64,000 bases of DNA from Geosiphon pyriformis (taxonomy: Eukaryota > Glomeromycota > Glomeromycetes > Archaeosporales > Geosiphonaceae), in NCBI GenBank assembly GCA_016748015.1, contig JAAOMT010000577.1, positions 63,881 to 127,880 of the forward strand, given 5' to 3'. This document shows positions 23,889 through 34,800 of the stretch, in pieces. Below the pieces are notes generated by a model. The model searched no databases. It was not told where the DNA came from and saw nothing but the letters and a program-made list of their open reading frames with translations. The translations under genes were made by a program, and so were the position numbers. Each line of letters opens with the position of its first letter. Within the stretch, counting starts at the first letter, position 1.

Positions 23889-26527
23889 AATTGGGCTAAA
23901 CTATGCAAAGACAATAAGTTTACCTGAATGACACACTTTTTGTGGTAAAAGTAATTTTCTTTCATACCATACAATCATTGCAATATAAGGAAATAAAAAA
24001 TAAGCACATAGATTTTTAGTTTTAGATCCTTATCTATTTACAATACTAGCCTGATATTTCATCAACCATAATTGAAATCTGCAGACCCAAATATACATCC
24101 ATTGGGAATTATACGATTCATTATTAAATTTTTAGTCCAGCGAGACTTAAAATTTTTAACATGGTCTAGTTAATATCATTCCGATTAAATTCATTAAATG
24201 TGAAATCAAAACTAAATAATAGAAAAAAAAAGCCAGACACGAACAATGCTGAAATTTTTTAATTCCACATAAATTGTAATATTTCTCAAAAGTATTACCA
24301 TTAATTCTGCATTTATATTGATATTTTTACACAATTCCCATATTTTTTAATATTAAAAATTGAACCCAATCACTTTTTTTATAGACTTAGAAATACTAAA
24401 AGCTTCTTGCAAACTTGTATATTATTGTTTTAAAAAAAGTAAAAAGTTAAAAACTTTTCACAAAATAAAACATGATATTGTTTTTTAAACGAATGCTTAT
24501 TTTTATTTATTTTTTGAAAAATCATTTCTATATCAGAAATGAAATGCTAAAAACCGATAATCCGAATATTTTTTACAAACAATAAATTTCTTATTAAAAT
24601 GGTATGAATGTGAATCAAAAAATCAAATAATCAATCGACCGTTTTACATGTATTCAAATTCATAAAACGGGAAAATGTAAATGTTTTTAGTTAAATTGAG
24701 TTTATACCCCGCCAGAAAAATCTAAATTCAATGAATCAAAAAAAGACATAAAATAAAGCCTTGCTCATTTAGATTTTATTCAAAAATATTAGTTAATCAA
24801 CCAGAATTCCGCAGGCCATTATATTGTTCCAGGAATAAGTGACACCAATCTGCAACAGAAGATGATGCGTGAAAACTGAGGGACGGTTGAATCTTTTAGT
24901 TTTTAGTTTATTTGATCTAAATCAGGATTTCATGTTTCATCGCATTCATTGTTAAAGCCGCAATTGTAGGAGTTGAGATGGAATATAGAAAATTATGGTA
25001 ATAATTTTAAACAAAAAGATTTTGTTTTTTGTTGATATTTCGTAAACGAAAGGGTTTGGTGATTTTTTGGAAAAAAGATAGCATGATTAAAAAGTTTTTT
25101 CACGTTCGCAATCATTATTTTATGAAAATAAATGCTTTGATTTTTCAAGAAAAATAAAAATAAAAACTTAAAAAACCAGCAGGCAAAACAGTTTCCTTTA
25201 CGTAACTTATTTCTTAGTTTCGCAAATAAAATGATCATCAAGAGAAATTTTATTAAATATATAAAAAAGATAAAAAAATAAATTTATAGTATTTAATAAT
25301 ATAGTTATTATTTAAAATGCATTTTTAAAATGTGTTGGTTCTTAAAGATTAAATAAAAATTTTACAATAAAAAAAATCTCGATAATGTCGAACAAGAACA
25401 ACAAGAAAATAAGTTAAACTGAGAGCAAAAAGTAGATGACCGAAAAAAATATATTTTAGAATCGAGCAATTACAATTAGCCAGAAAGGATTTAGAAGAGC
25501 AAGAAAATTTTAAGGAGTTTAAACCATTAAAAATGAAAAACTATCTTTTAGAGACAAAAAGGTTTCAAAATTTTTGGTACCCATAATTCACTTTGCCAAT
25601 AAAAAAAATTCTTCTCTACTCAAGGTCATCGTATATGTCAAGAATTGTTAACACAGTGTAAAGCTTACATATTTGGTTTCATATACACCATTGAAAGTTC
25701 ATTAGCGATTCTATGTCAGAAAAACCAATCAGATATTGTACGAATTTCTATGTTTCTCAGTAAAGACCTGGCGAATATTGTCCTTGGCTAGCGCAATAAA
25801 AAAAACATTAAATTCATTTAGAACATTCACCCAAATGAGATTCATTCAAAACTCCTAAGGCGTGATTAAGGTGTTCGCTATTTTAATAAGATGTTCTCAT
25901 CTTAATTAGTGTATCAATTGACTTCGAATTGGGAACAAGGACTATTCATAGCCCCAAGCTTTTGAAAAATAATATGCATTAAATAATGATTTCTTACATA
26001 ATAGAGGAGGTTGTTTCCATCAAAATACATTTAGATGGTTAATGTTTTCAATTTCTCCAATATCACAGCGCAAAAATTGTTAAACTTTTAGTTTCTCTCG
26101 CTTCATGTGCAAAAAACCCTAAAAATCCAAGATTATAAAAAGTTCTGGTTTGATAATGAGAGATGCTTTCTCCTCTTCTGCAACAAGTTGTATCCTTGGG
26201 CTCTTCGTCGACTTTTATTGTTATAAAGACCAGGGAATTTTTGGGAAATCTTGTTACAAAAGAATGTGATGATCCTATGATACCTAAATTAGGAAGACAG
26301 CCTCACTTTTCCTTGAATTCTGGGAACATAAGCCACAACTCATGAGCACTATCAAATTGGTGAAACATCAAAACCCAATTTTTAGACAACGTGGTTGTGC
26401 ACTGTAAAACGTCACGAAGTTATTACTTTCTGCTCTTTTTTGAGAATCAAATCCCCGATTTTGAAAATCTCCAACCCTTTACAACAAATCTGAAATCTGC
26501 AGCCATATTGCATACCAGAAATTCAAA

Positions 26528-27202
26528 ATGAACTTGCTAGAATTAGCCGAAGCTTTCTATTCTGAAGAACAGCCCGGCAAATCAGACCAAAATCTTATCG
26601 AAACATGTAACCGTTGGGTAGTTAAGAATAGGATTCCTTATGAACAAGTATTCTCAGAGCTCCTAGCCGCGGTTTTGAAATACGCGGAATATAGTTGTCT
26701 GGTTGGTTTTTTTTACCATCGTGGTCTTGGCACTCAAAAAGATCTACCAGCCGCGTTCAGTTGGTACAAGAAAGCAGCAGAAGCCGGTGACGAATTTGCA
26801 CAGTATCAACTTGCTTATTGTTATCGAAAAGCACGAGGAACCCCGCGTGATTACAATTTGAGTTTATATTGGCTGAAAAAATCGGCTGAATCTGGATATG
26901 TCAATTCTCAAAGTTTACTTGGTAATGTATATTTACGAGGAGCATGGGGTATTCGAAGGGATAAGCGAAAATCATTTCTTTGGAATAAATTGGCTGCTGC
27001 TGCTGGGAATCAAGAGGCGAGAGATATGTTGGGACATTTTTACTTGGATGGACAAGGAACAGATATGGATCTTCATCAGGCATTAAGGTGGTATTCAAAA
27101 ATGAATTCACCGCTGATTATTCAGAGTGATTTTACGTTCACTTCGAATTCTCGATTGCAAAGTTTGTATTTAACAGGGCTTATCCGTTTTTACCGATCTT
27201 GA
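26528..27202 (+). CDS. Sel1-like-repeat protein, single exon
   Basis: 224 residues from ATG 26528. The N-terminal region carries KSDQNLIETCNRWVVKN, matching the D-x-x-L-I-x-x-x-x-x-W pattern of its relatives, and ends at FFYHRGLGT. Units follow with SWYKKAAEAGDEFAQ and YWLKKSAESGYVNSQ. The next unit has an extra residue (YLRGAWGIRRD) that shifts the repeat spacing, and the last unit contains MDLHQALRWYSKM. After that the C-terminus runs about 30 residues in a non-repeat tail. Four to five helical pairs are expected, forming a short scaffold. No signal or membrane segment. It appears intact. Confidence 0.85.
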   Translation: MNLLELAEAFYSEEQPGKSDQNLIETCNRWVVKNRIPYEQVFSELLAAVLKYAEYSCLVGFFYHRGLGTQKDLPAAFSWYKKAAEAGDEFAQYQLAYCYRKARGTPRDYNLSLYWLKKSAESGYVNSQSLLGNVYLRGAWGIRRDKRKSFLWNKLAAAAGNQEARDMLGHFYLDGQGTDMDLHQALRWYSKMNSPLIIQSDFTFTSNSRLQSLYLTGLIRFYRS

Positions 27203-27732
27203 GAATTGTTAATTAAAAGTAGAGAGCAGTTTGAATTTTTTATCTGGGATGAATCAAAAATTTCTGCGCTTCGCATTTCATTTGCTGCAAAATTTCAATT
27301 GAAATATTTCTTATTATAATTGGAAAAAAAATTATCCCATTATGCAAAACCTGATTTATGCACCTGCCACAAAAAGCGTTAAAAAGTTTAGCCTGCAAAC
27401 GATTTTCCTTGAAAAATGGCCTTGATATCTTGATATAGATATTTTAATCTTTTAGTAGCAATTCAATATCAACCAATAACTTTAAATTGGTAGCATAATG
27501 AAAGCTACACATTTGTTTTCGATTTAAAAACTAATCAAGTTGATATCATCCTATAAATTCTGATTTTAAGCCATTGACTTGGCAATTTTTTAGCTGGGCA
27601 TTTGAATGGCATTTAATTTGATAGAAGAAATTAATCTTTTCATTAATACTGAATCAGAGTTTATGAAAAACCATCCAAGTTCCAAAAATTGAATTTAGAT
27701 CTAATATTAATCCCTTTCAAGTTCTGCAAAGT
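27203..27732. other. convergent 3' spacer
   Basis: Lies between the 3' ends of the SLR gene (plus) and the C2 gene (minus). No frame is supported; it probably holds both polyadenylation regions. Confidence 0.5.
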
Positions 27733-27763
27733 TTATTGCCAGCGCGAATCATTATCACTGCCG

Positions 27764-27798
<35 letters not shown>

Positions 27799-29408
27799 CC
27801 CATCACGCTTCTTATGTTTTTCTTTCTTCTGTTTTCCGGGTTTGTGTTTTTCAGTTTTATGTTTATTCTTTTGGTGGTGTCCTTCGTAAAGTTTTCCGCC
27901 AACAAATCCTAAAGCTGCAGCTCCTGCCGCAATACCAGCTGTCGCCTATAATAATATTTTTTATAGATTAGAAAAGTTTGGTGAAAAAATGAAGGACTCG
28001 AGAAAATCTGGGAATTAATAGATTACCGCCCAGCCAGGACCATCGCTGTGTGGTTTTTCTGGCTTTTCAGATTTACCACCTTGCTGGGGAGGAGCTCCAG
28101 AATATTGAGCAGCTTGTGGAGATGGGGCACCATATTGACTTGAAAATCCACTTCCAAATTGTTGATTTGGTTGGGGGCCACCATAAGGAGAACCTCCACT
28201 TCCAAATTGTTGATGTGGTTGAGGACCATAAGGAGAACCACGAGATGGCTCTACAAAACCTACAGCGGTATTTCCGCCATAAGCTCCAGCTTCTGGGAAA
28301 CCAATAGCTCCTGCTGGTGGATAGCCTGCAGGAGCAACTCCAAAAGGCGGTGAGACAACAGGAGGTGTGCCCACGCCATAAGATGTTGAAAAAGAACCAC
28401 CTTGAGGTCCTAAACTTGATGCATTAAATGCACCTGGCGATTGTTGATAAGAATGCTGTGGTGCAACAAATGAGCCAGATCCTTGCTGGAAGCCTGGATT
28501 ATAATTACCACCATGTGGACCTGCTACGGGTCCCTAGCAATTATTTTCAGAAATTCATTGAATTCGATACGCTATCATTGACCTGTAAGTAAATTAAAAC
28601 CTTTGGTCATAAAATTAACTCACCTGATTTTGAAAAGCTAAAATCAAACGAATCTCGCCAGCATGCTTACCATTTGGCCTTCTAATTCCAACCACTTGAT
28701 CAACGTGGCCAGATGCGAAGACTGGCCTCAAGTCAACAACAGCCCCGCCTATCAAAATTTAATGTAAAAAGCTTATTTCAAATTAGGCAGATAACTGACA
28801 AAAAAGCTTCAACCATTGATTCTTACCTATTATGTCATCGGTCCCAATGTCTTCATCAAACACCTCGATGTAAAGCTCGTTATTCCCCTCGATGATATTG
28901 CTATAATAAAGCGGAGGCAAATTCATCAATTGAACTTATAACTCAATGGACGGTTCCTAGCATGAACCTCATAGGAGGTTGAAATTTTACAAATTTTTTT
29001 GGTAACTTTAGACTGGAAGATGAAGGATAAAAAAGATAATCCAAACAATCGTCATCATCACTTACAATTTAAATGTTTCATTCCACGTCGCATTGCGGCC
29101 AGCGTCATTTTTGGTTTTGGTTTTTTGCTTATTATGCTTATCAACAGTTAAAGTCACATAAGGATCAGCTTTATCTGAAAAATTATCAGAACAATATCAT
29201 TAAAATGATAATTTTAAAATAAAAAGGCCTCTGTATAGTATTTTACACTCACCGAAAAAGTCGGTTTCCTTGAGATTTTTTGCCTCGACTTTTTGAAGAA
29301 ATAACAAGTTTGAATAATTCCCATGGGTTTTTAAGTGAAAATTTTACATTCTCTTTCATTTTGATTCAAAAACTCACCCACAGTTACAGTAAGTTGACCG
29401 TAGGGCAT
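27733..29408 (-). CDS. C2-domain protein with Gly/Pro/Gln-rich linker and poly-Ser tail
   Basis: Seven exons from ATG 29408 (MPYGQLTVTV) to TAA 27733, all junctions GT-AG and in frame. The N-terminal C2 domain has the usual order: VEAKNLKETDFFGDKADPYV (first calcium loop with its Asp residues), TWNETFKF, then EVFDEDIGTDDIIG (second loop Asp/Glu residues). The calcium-binding acidic residues are largely kept, so calcium-dependent lipid binding is plausible. After about residue 135 comes a low-complexity part rich in Gly, Pro, Gln, Tyr and Ser with repeats of the type GGSPYGPQPxxQFGSG. A short glycine-zipper-like segment follows (AGIAAGAAALGFVGGKL), then a His/Lys-rich stretch and a Ser run coded by AGC/AGT triplets. 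The architecture resembles plant SRC2-like and fungal C2 proteins at membranes. Expected on the cytosolic face of membranes; the role is inferred. Confidence 0.85.
27758..27798. repeat. CTG/AGC trinucleotide repeat
   Basis: A run of CTG/CTA triplets on the plus strand (AGC/AGT codons on the coding minus strand) encodes the poly-Ser part of the C2 protein tail. Such tracts change length by slippage, so alleles may differ in Ser number. Confidence 0.8.
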
Positions 29409-29634
29409 TCTTATATTTGGCTTTAGGGCAAAAATTTCAAAAATCTACCTAGGTGAAAGTGAAGTAGGTGATAATTTATGAAGATTGGGGATGGTTCATG
29501 TATTATGCACATCTTTTGAGATACCATAAAAATTAGTTTGATTTCAAAGCAATAATTAAAGTTCCATTTTTGCACAATTCAAACATAAATGCTATCTCCA
29601 AAAGTCTGACCAATCAAGTTAATCTATTCAATAT

Positions 29635-30251
29635 CTAGCATGATCGTTTTGCCCAACGCAAACTTTCATGACAATCCATTAGGGTGCCCATTCCAGATAA
29701 GTAACATTCACCAACAATGATAATTTCCGTTTAACGCAGATTTCTTATACCAAAGGAATGCTTTATGACAATCCTTTTTACAACCAATGCCCTCTTCATA
29801 ATGATAGGCAAGGGTTTTTTGCGCAGAATTTTGTCCTGCCTCAGCAGCTTTTTTAAACCATCGAAAAGATTCTTCAAAATTTTTTTCCGTTCCAATTCCT
29901 TCATGATAGCAGGCGGCAAGTTGGTTCTGCCCAAAAATTTCCCCATTTTCTGCTGAAATTTTGTACCACTGAAATGTAGCCTTGAAATGCAATTCCATAA
30001 TGATAAAATAAACCTATTATAAGAGCAAATTCGGTTTTCGAAATTGCTTTCAATTGAAGAAGATGAAAAATATCTTTTGGATCGAGTGATTTATCTTGAC
30101 AGAATTTTTTAAGGCATTCTTGAAGGTATTCATCATATGCACCAGGATCAGGAACCAAGTTAAACGCATGCAAGAGTTCTTCAAGTATTAGCATCTCATC
30201 CTCGTGGGGGATTACAATGGTAATTTTTTCGGTATTTCCTGGTTCGACCAT
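29635..30251 (-). pseudogene. Sel1-like-repeat pseudogene, two frameshifts
   Basis: From ATG 30251 the N-terminal region matches the family (PDPGAYDEYLQECLKKFCQ, then GLFYHYGI). Right after GI, where G-T plus a few residues should stand, about five codons are missing and the frame changes. Units continue in the new frame: FQWYKISAENGEIFGQ, RWFKKAAEAGQNSAQ and LWYKKSALNGN. A second frameshift follows near 29705, and the terminal unit resumes in a third frame (GECYLSGMGTLMDCHESLRW) to a TAG at 29637-29635. Two frame breaks within 400 bases, with no splice signals that would repair them, indicate a pseudogene. Fanzor relic 2 begins about 170 bases upstream of its start. A sequencing error at one site cannot be excluded. 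Confidence 0.72.
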
Positions 30252-30424
30252 CCTTATTTTCAAGTTAGTAGAAAATATAGACTATTTAAGCCCAAGCAAC
30301 TAGAATTGTTTTATCAATTATCAAACTTGTGAAATTAGTAAGCCGATAACATAAGATAATGATATCCTGGCATGATTTTACAAAATTGCAACAATCTGCG
30401 CAATGGTCTCAAAAATTGTGGTCA

Positions 30425-31870
30425 CCCAACGCGATAGGCTTTTGCCAATTTGCCTTCGACCTCTTCTGATATATCCTTTTTCTCCATTCTGTAAAACTCG
30501 TGGTTCTCTTCGACGATGCGACCTCTGACAAGCATGAGCTCTCACAAGACATTTTTACCATGAACACGACGAGATTTGCTTATAATACTGTCAACTGGAG
30601 TCGACATCACCGCTTTTATACTAAAAATCTACCTATCAGTCTATCATAACAGGCTTGGATAAGCCTCAATCCATCAAGGATAAACTTGAGCTTTAAGCGC
30701 ATGTTCGGGTAGATAAAGATGCTAATAAGCACGAAGACGAGAAACTCTGAAAAGCTGCAGTATGAGGCGAGTGCAAGTTCATGTGAATTGTTTTGTCTCT
30801 CGGAATGTTGCTTCGGGTATGCACAGCAAAGCACCCACGAATATAATCGATGAAGCCTTTACTGTTAGGGAAGAAATGATTAAGTATAATGCAAGATCTA
30901 TTAGCTCACTCTATCGTTTTGATCTTGAAAAAGATTTGTGTCAAACGATGATAACTCGTTCACAGAATTTTTCGAAAACCACATGGAGCCCTTTCTATGT
31001 CACTTATCTCCATAATCCGTTTATTCTTATTAAACGTCTTTATAAGCCTACCACCACTTTGGATAATGACAAGCGTGTTTTAGGGCCTCTTCATTTCGAA
31101 AAAAAGGCATAATAATAGGTGGCTCGTTCCTTCTAAGATAATGTTGGATGATAAGCTCACTTACTATTGCTAAATAAACGAATGGAAGTTTGTCTGGGTA
31201 TACGAGATGCAAAACAGCTCCGCGAAACCAAGAGGATGGCTCTGTCCATGCAGTCTCTATTGATCCTGGACTCCATGCACCTTTTACATCGTACTCTCAC
31301 ACAAAAGGCATAGCAAGATTGGCGAAGAAGTTATTGGATGTATATTTCGCATTTGCAAAGTATTTGGATGATCAGCAAAAAGAATAAGTTATTAGAATCC
31401 TCAATAAAATGGCCCGGCCCCTCGATAGACGATTTTTCGGATGCGGCGAAAAGTTTACGTCTACCAGGTGAAATTCACTAGAAATCAGTTAGATTCTTTA
31501 CCCGTGAGCTCGATACCACTGTCATTCCTCCTTCTGAAGTGTCGGACATGGTGAGTCGCAAGACAAGAAAGATTACACGAAAAACTTTCTGATAAATACT
31601 TTGTTATGCGCATTATTGCTTTCGAAAACGCCTGATCAGCAAGGCCGAGGAATTAGAGGTCCATGTTACTACCCAGAACGAATCTTAAATCCAAGACTTT
31701 AGTCTATGTGGCAAACATCCAAAGAATCAGAAGGTCTAAAGTGCGCAACTGCCGGGATTGTGATAGATAGAGATGAAAATGGCGCTTGGGGGACCTTCCT
31801 CCAGGGATTGCTTGATGGAGCCTTGGTCTACAGTGACCATGCAAGAAACAATATGTTTCGCGTAGTAATG
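30425..31870 (+). mobile_element. Fanzor (eukaryotic TnpB-like) relic 2
   Basis: Degenerate TnpB-like coding sequence on the plus strand. It opens with a block shared with relics 3 and 4 (around 30480-30530, coding KLVVLFDDAT). The longest open piece (30762-31110) includes TNIIDEAFTVREEM and FDLEKDLCQTMITRSQNF, which match the conserved strand before the RuvC domain (pattern F-R-S-K-K-D-x-S-Q-S). Near 31250 VSIDPG gives the RuvC-I Asp. At 31510-31590 S-E-V-S-D-M-V-S-R-K-T-R-K gives the RuvC-II Glu. At 31630-31690 is RLISKAEELEVHV. At 31755-31790 IDRDENGAWG gives the final Asp. Stops and shifts separate these blocks and the zinc ribbon cysteines are mostly lost. This is the copy that keeps the longest open segments. 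Confidence 0.75.
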
Positions 31871-34800
31871 TTTAATATTGCCTATTATTAATGTGTTACA
31901 ATCCATCCGGTTAATCTTTACTAAATTCTTTGTGATCTGATTATTAGAAATCAAGAAAACCGCTGGCTGGCTAATTTTTCTCCAAGAGGCCTTTTATATT
32001 TAACATATATTAAAATTACAGTTTATCAATTCTCGTCCCATAAATTGCAAACCTAAGCTTTTTTTTTGCAAAATCAAAAATTCTGGTTCCAATAAAGAAA
32101 ATCAATGACAAGCTTTATTCCATTTATGGAATTATATGAGCTGATAAATATACCTCTTTCAACAGTTTATGATAATATCAAAAAGCTCAAGAAAAATGGG
32201 AATATTGCAAAAAAATGATTAAAAGAATCATTGCAAGATATTTGATTTATATATAAGTTGAAAGATAATTATAAGTATTTTAAGATAACATCAATTTTTG
32301 TATACAATGTTATCAGTTAAAATTTGAACTAAAAGTTAGCATAAATTACTTTTAATTATTTATTTATTAGACCAAAAATAAAATAATAAAAAGATTGCTA
32401 AAATAAGTATAGTTTGAACAAAATTTGAAGAGTTTAACATGTTGAATGATTACTAAAATTCATATTTATCTTAAAAACATTTGCTGAAATCTTTGTAAAA
32501 ATAATAGTGTTAAACTTAAAATAATACAACTTAAAAATGTATTAAATCTATTTTATTACTAACTATTAACTTTGCATCAAATTTAGTTTTAATATCCATT
32601 TTTTATTATTTTATAAAATACTTTTTATATTATTTAAAATTTGAATATAGTATTATTGTAATTACAATGATAAACAAAAGCATAAATCAATTAATTTAAA
32701 AATAATTTAATATTGAACTTCTACACAAATTGAGATTTTTTAAATTTGAAATCTTAGACTCATTACAATCCTCTAAAAAATTGATTTTTAGATTTAAAAC
32801 ACAATGTCTTTGCTTTAAAAAAAATGATAAATATTTAATAAATATTTAAAAAAAATTAAGTAATAAACTAAGTGGTAAATACTTTTGACTTGAATATTAT
32901 TAAAAATTGATAAAACATAATTAAAAACAATATAGAAAAACAAATCTTGAAAATTTGATTAAATTAAAAAATAGAAATATTGACTTGTTTTTTTAATATA
33001 CATATATTATTATTGAATTCAGAAATTAAGTCGAATTATCAAAATATTTAACATGTAAAAGCTATATAAATATTATAAAACAATAAAATATTTTTTGTAA
33101 GATTTATTAATAAATTTTTATTTTTATTTTTACCTTTTTTAACAAATAATTTTTTTTAAAACAACCTATTTATTTCTACTTTGCAATTAAATAAAAATAA
33201 CTCAAATTACTATCAAAGAATCTATATAGATTTTTAAAACATAATATGTTAATTCTTAATTTAAAGGATATTAATTTTTATTTTATATTAAATTTTGTAA
33301 AACAAAATTCGCGTATGAAATAGGATGCGTAAAATAATTACATTTTTCTACTTGAATAAATGGTATTTTTTTACTCTTTCATTATAACTCATCACAAGTT
33401 ATTAATTCCACCACAATACCTCTATTTTCCAAAATACTTTTTTTTTGCTTAATTGTTATAATTAAAAAATTAATGCCAAAATAATTCATAATTTAAAAAA
33501 AGTTAAACGAGTTTTCTTATTAAAAATATCTTAAAAAAATAAAAATAAATTTTAAGCATTTATTTTTATAATAATTTTAAAAAACTCAAAGTATGTTTAT
33601 ACTAAATATTTAAATTTTAACTGATTGTTAACAAAAACAAATTGTAAAAATTTTTAAGTAAGTTATATATTTTATTAATAAATTTTATATAGTGTATTGA
33701 ATTATAAACAAAGTTATTAAAATAAAAGATCAAAGTTAAGATTACTCATTTTATTTTCTTCATTATTTTTATATTTAAATTATTGTAATATAAAGTTTTT
33801 TGTTATTAACTTTAATTATTCATATTATAAAGATTCAAATATGATTATAAACTCAAGATTAATATAGAAAAAAATTAAATTAACAAATATTTATATGAAT
33901 ATATAAATCTTGATTTTGACATTTACACTTTTTTCCTGGTATTTATTCACAATTAATCATGACAAGATTAACACAATTTATAATTTGCTTAGATTTTGCT
34001 TTTTATTTTTTTATTTTATATATTATTAACCTATTTGCAAAAAATATAAGTGATAAAATAAGTTCAAGTTTGTTTGAAAAGATACATTTGATGAAATACC
34101 AAAAAAAATTGATATTATGTTTTCCTAATTTTAATAGCAAATAAATGTTAGAAAAAGACTAAGAAATAAAAAAGTGTGTAAAATGTTACCTAAAAAACAT
34201 GCCAAATTTACTGAGAATTTCAATTCAAAAGACCATAACAAATTGTGATAGCATTTATATCTAAAACATACACTAATCAAATTTGCAATAAGAGCGTCTA
34301 AATGCAATAGAGGGGAGTTCCCATTAATCAAGTTTTAATTATAACTGATCGATTTGATTTATCTGTTCCCTTATAAGTTATCAAGATTAGTTTTTATATT
34401 AAACATTTAATGAAATATTTTGATTTAACAATTGATGTTTGTGTTACTTTTTACCTTATTTCAAGATTCTACAATCATTCATAAAATCAAAAGACCCAAA
34501 CCAGATATCTTTTTAGTGTATAAAAATAGCAAAGATAATATTGCATAGTTATCTGATCTTTTTTTTTGAATAACCCAAGCAAAAAATGATTGAAATCGAA
34601 CATTTATAATTAATCTGACACCAAAAGTCATTATATCTACTTATTTTTAAAACAATTCCAGCAAATAATCCAAATAAAATTAGTTGAATTAATATTCATT
34701 TCAAAAATTTATTCAAAAAAGTTCAAGGTCTTTTTAGAACATTACACAATTTTGAAAAATATAAGTTATGGAAATATTTGATGTTTGAATGTTTACAAAA

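Larger units (their letters stand above)
23086..26527. other. intergenic, with a possible small gene at 23570-23890
   Basis: Mostly AT-rich. It holds a TGACGTCAC motif at 23572-23580, a candidate TATA box near 23662 and a 46-codon frame (entered separately). Around 25470-25590 there is a short coding-like plus stretch (LARKDLEEQENFKEF) without a start. A 60-codon frame at 26163-26345 has no recognisable motif. Confidence 0.4.

Noticed and set aside
24993-25241. 82-codon minus frame rich in Phe and Lys
   Set aside because: Pure consequence of A/T runs; low complexity, no start context or homology.
27758-27798. CTG run as a CRISPR or satellite array
   Set aside because: It is a simple trinucleotide repeat within a coding frame for serine, with no spacers.
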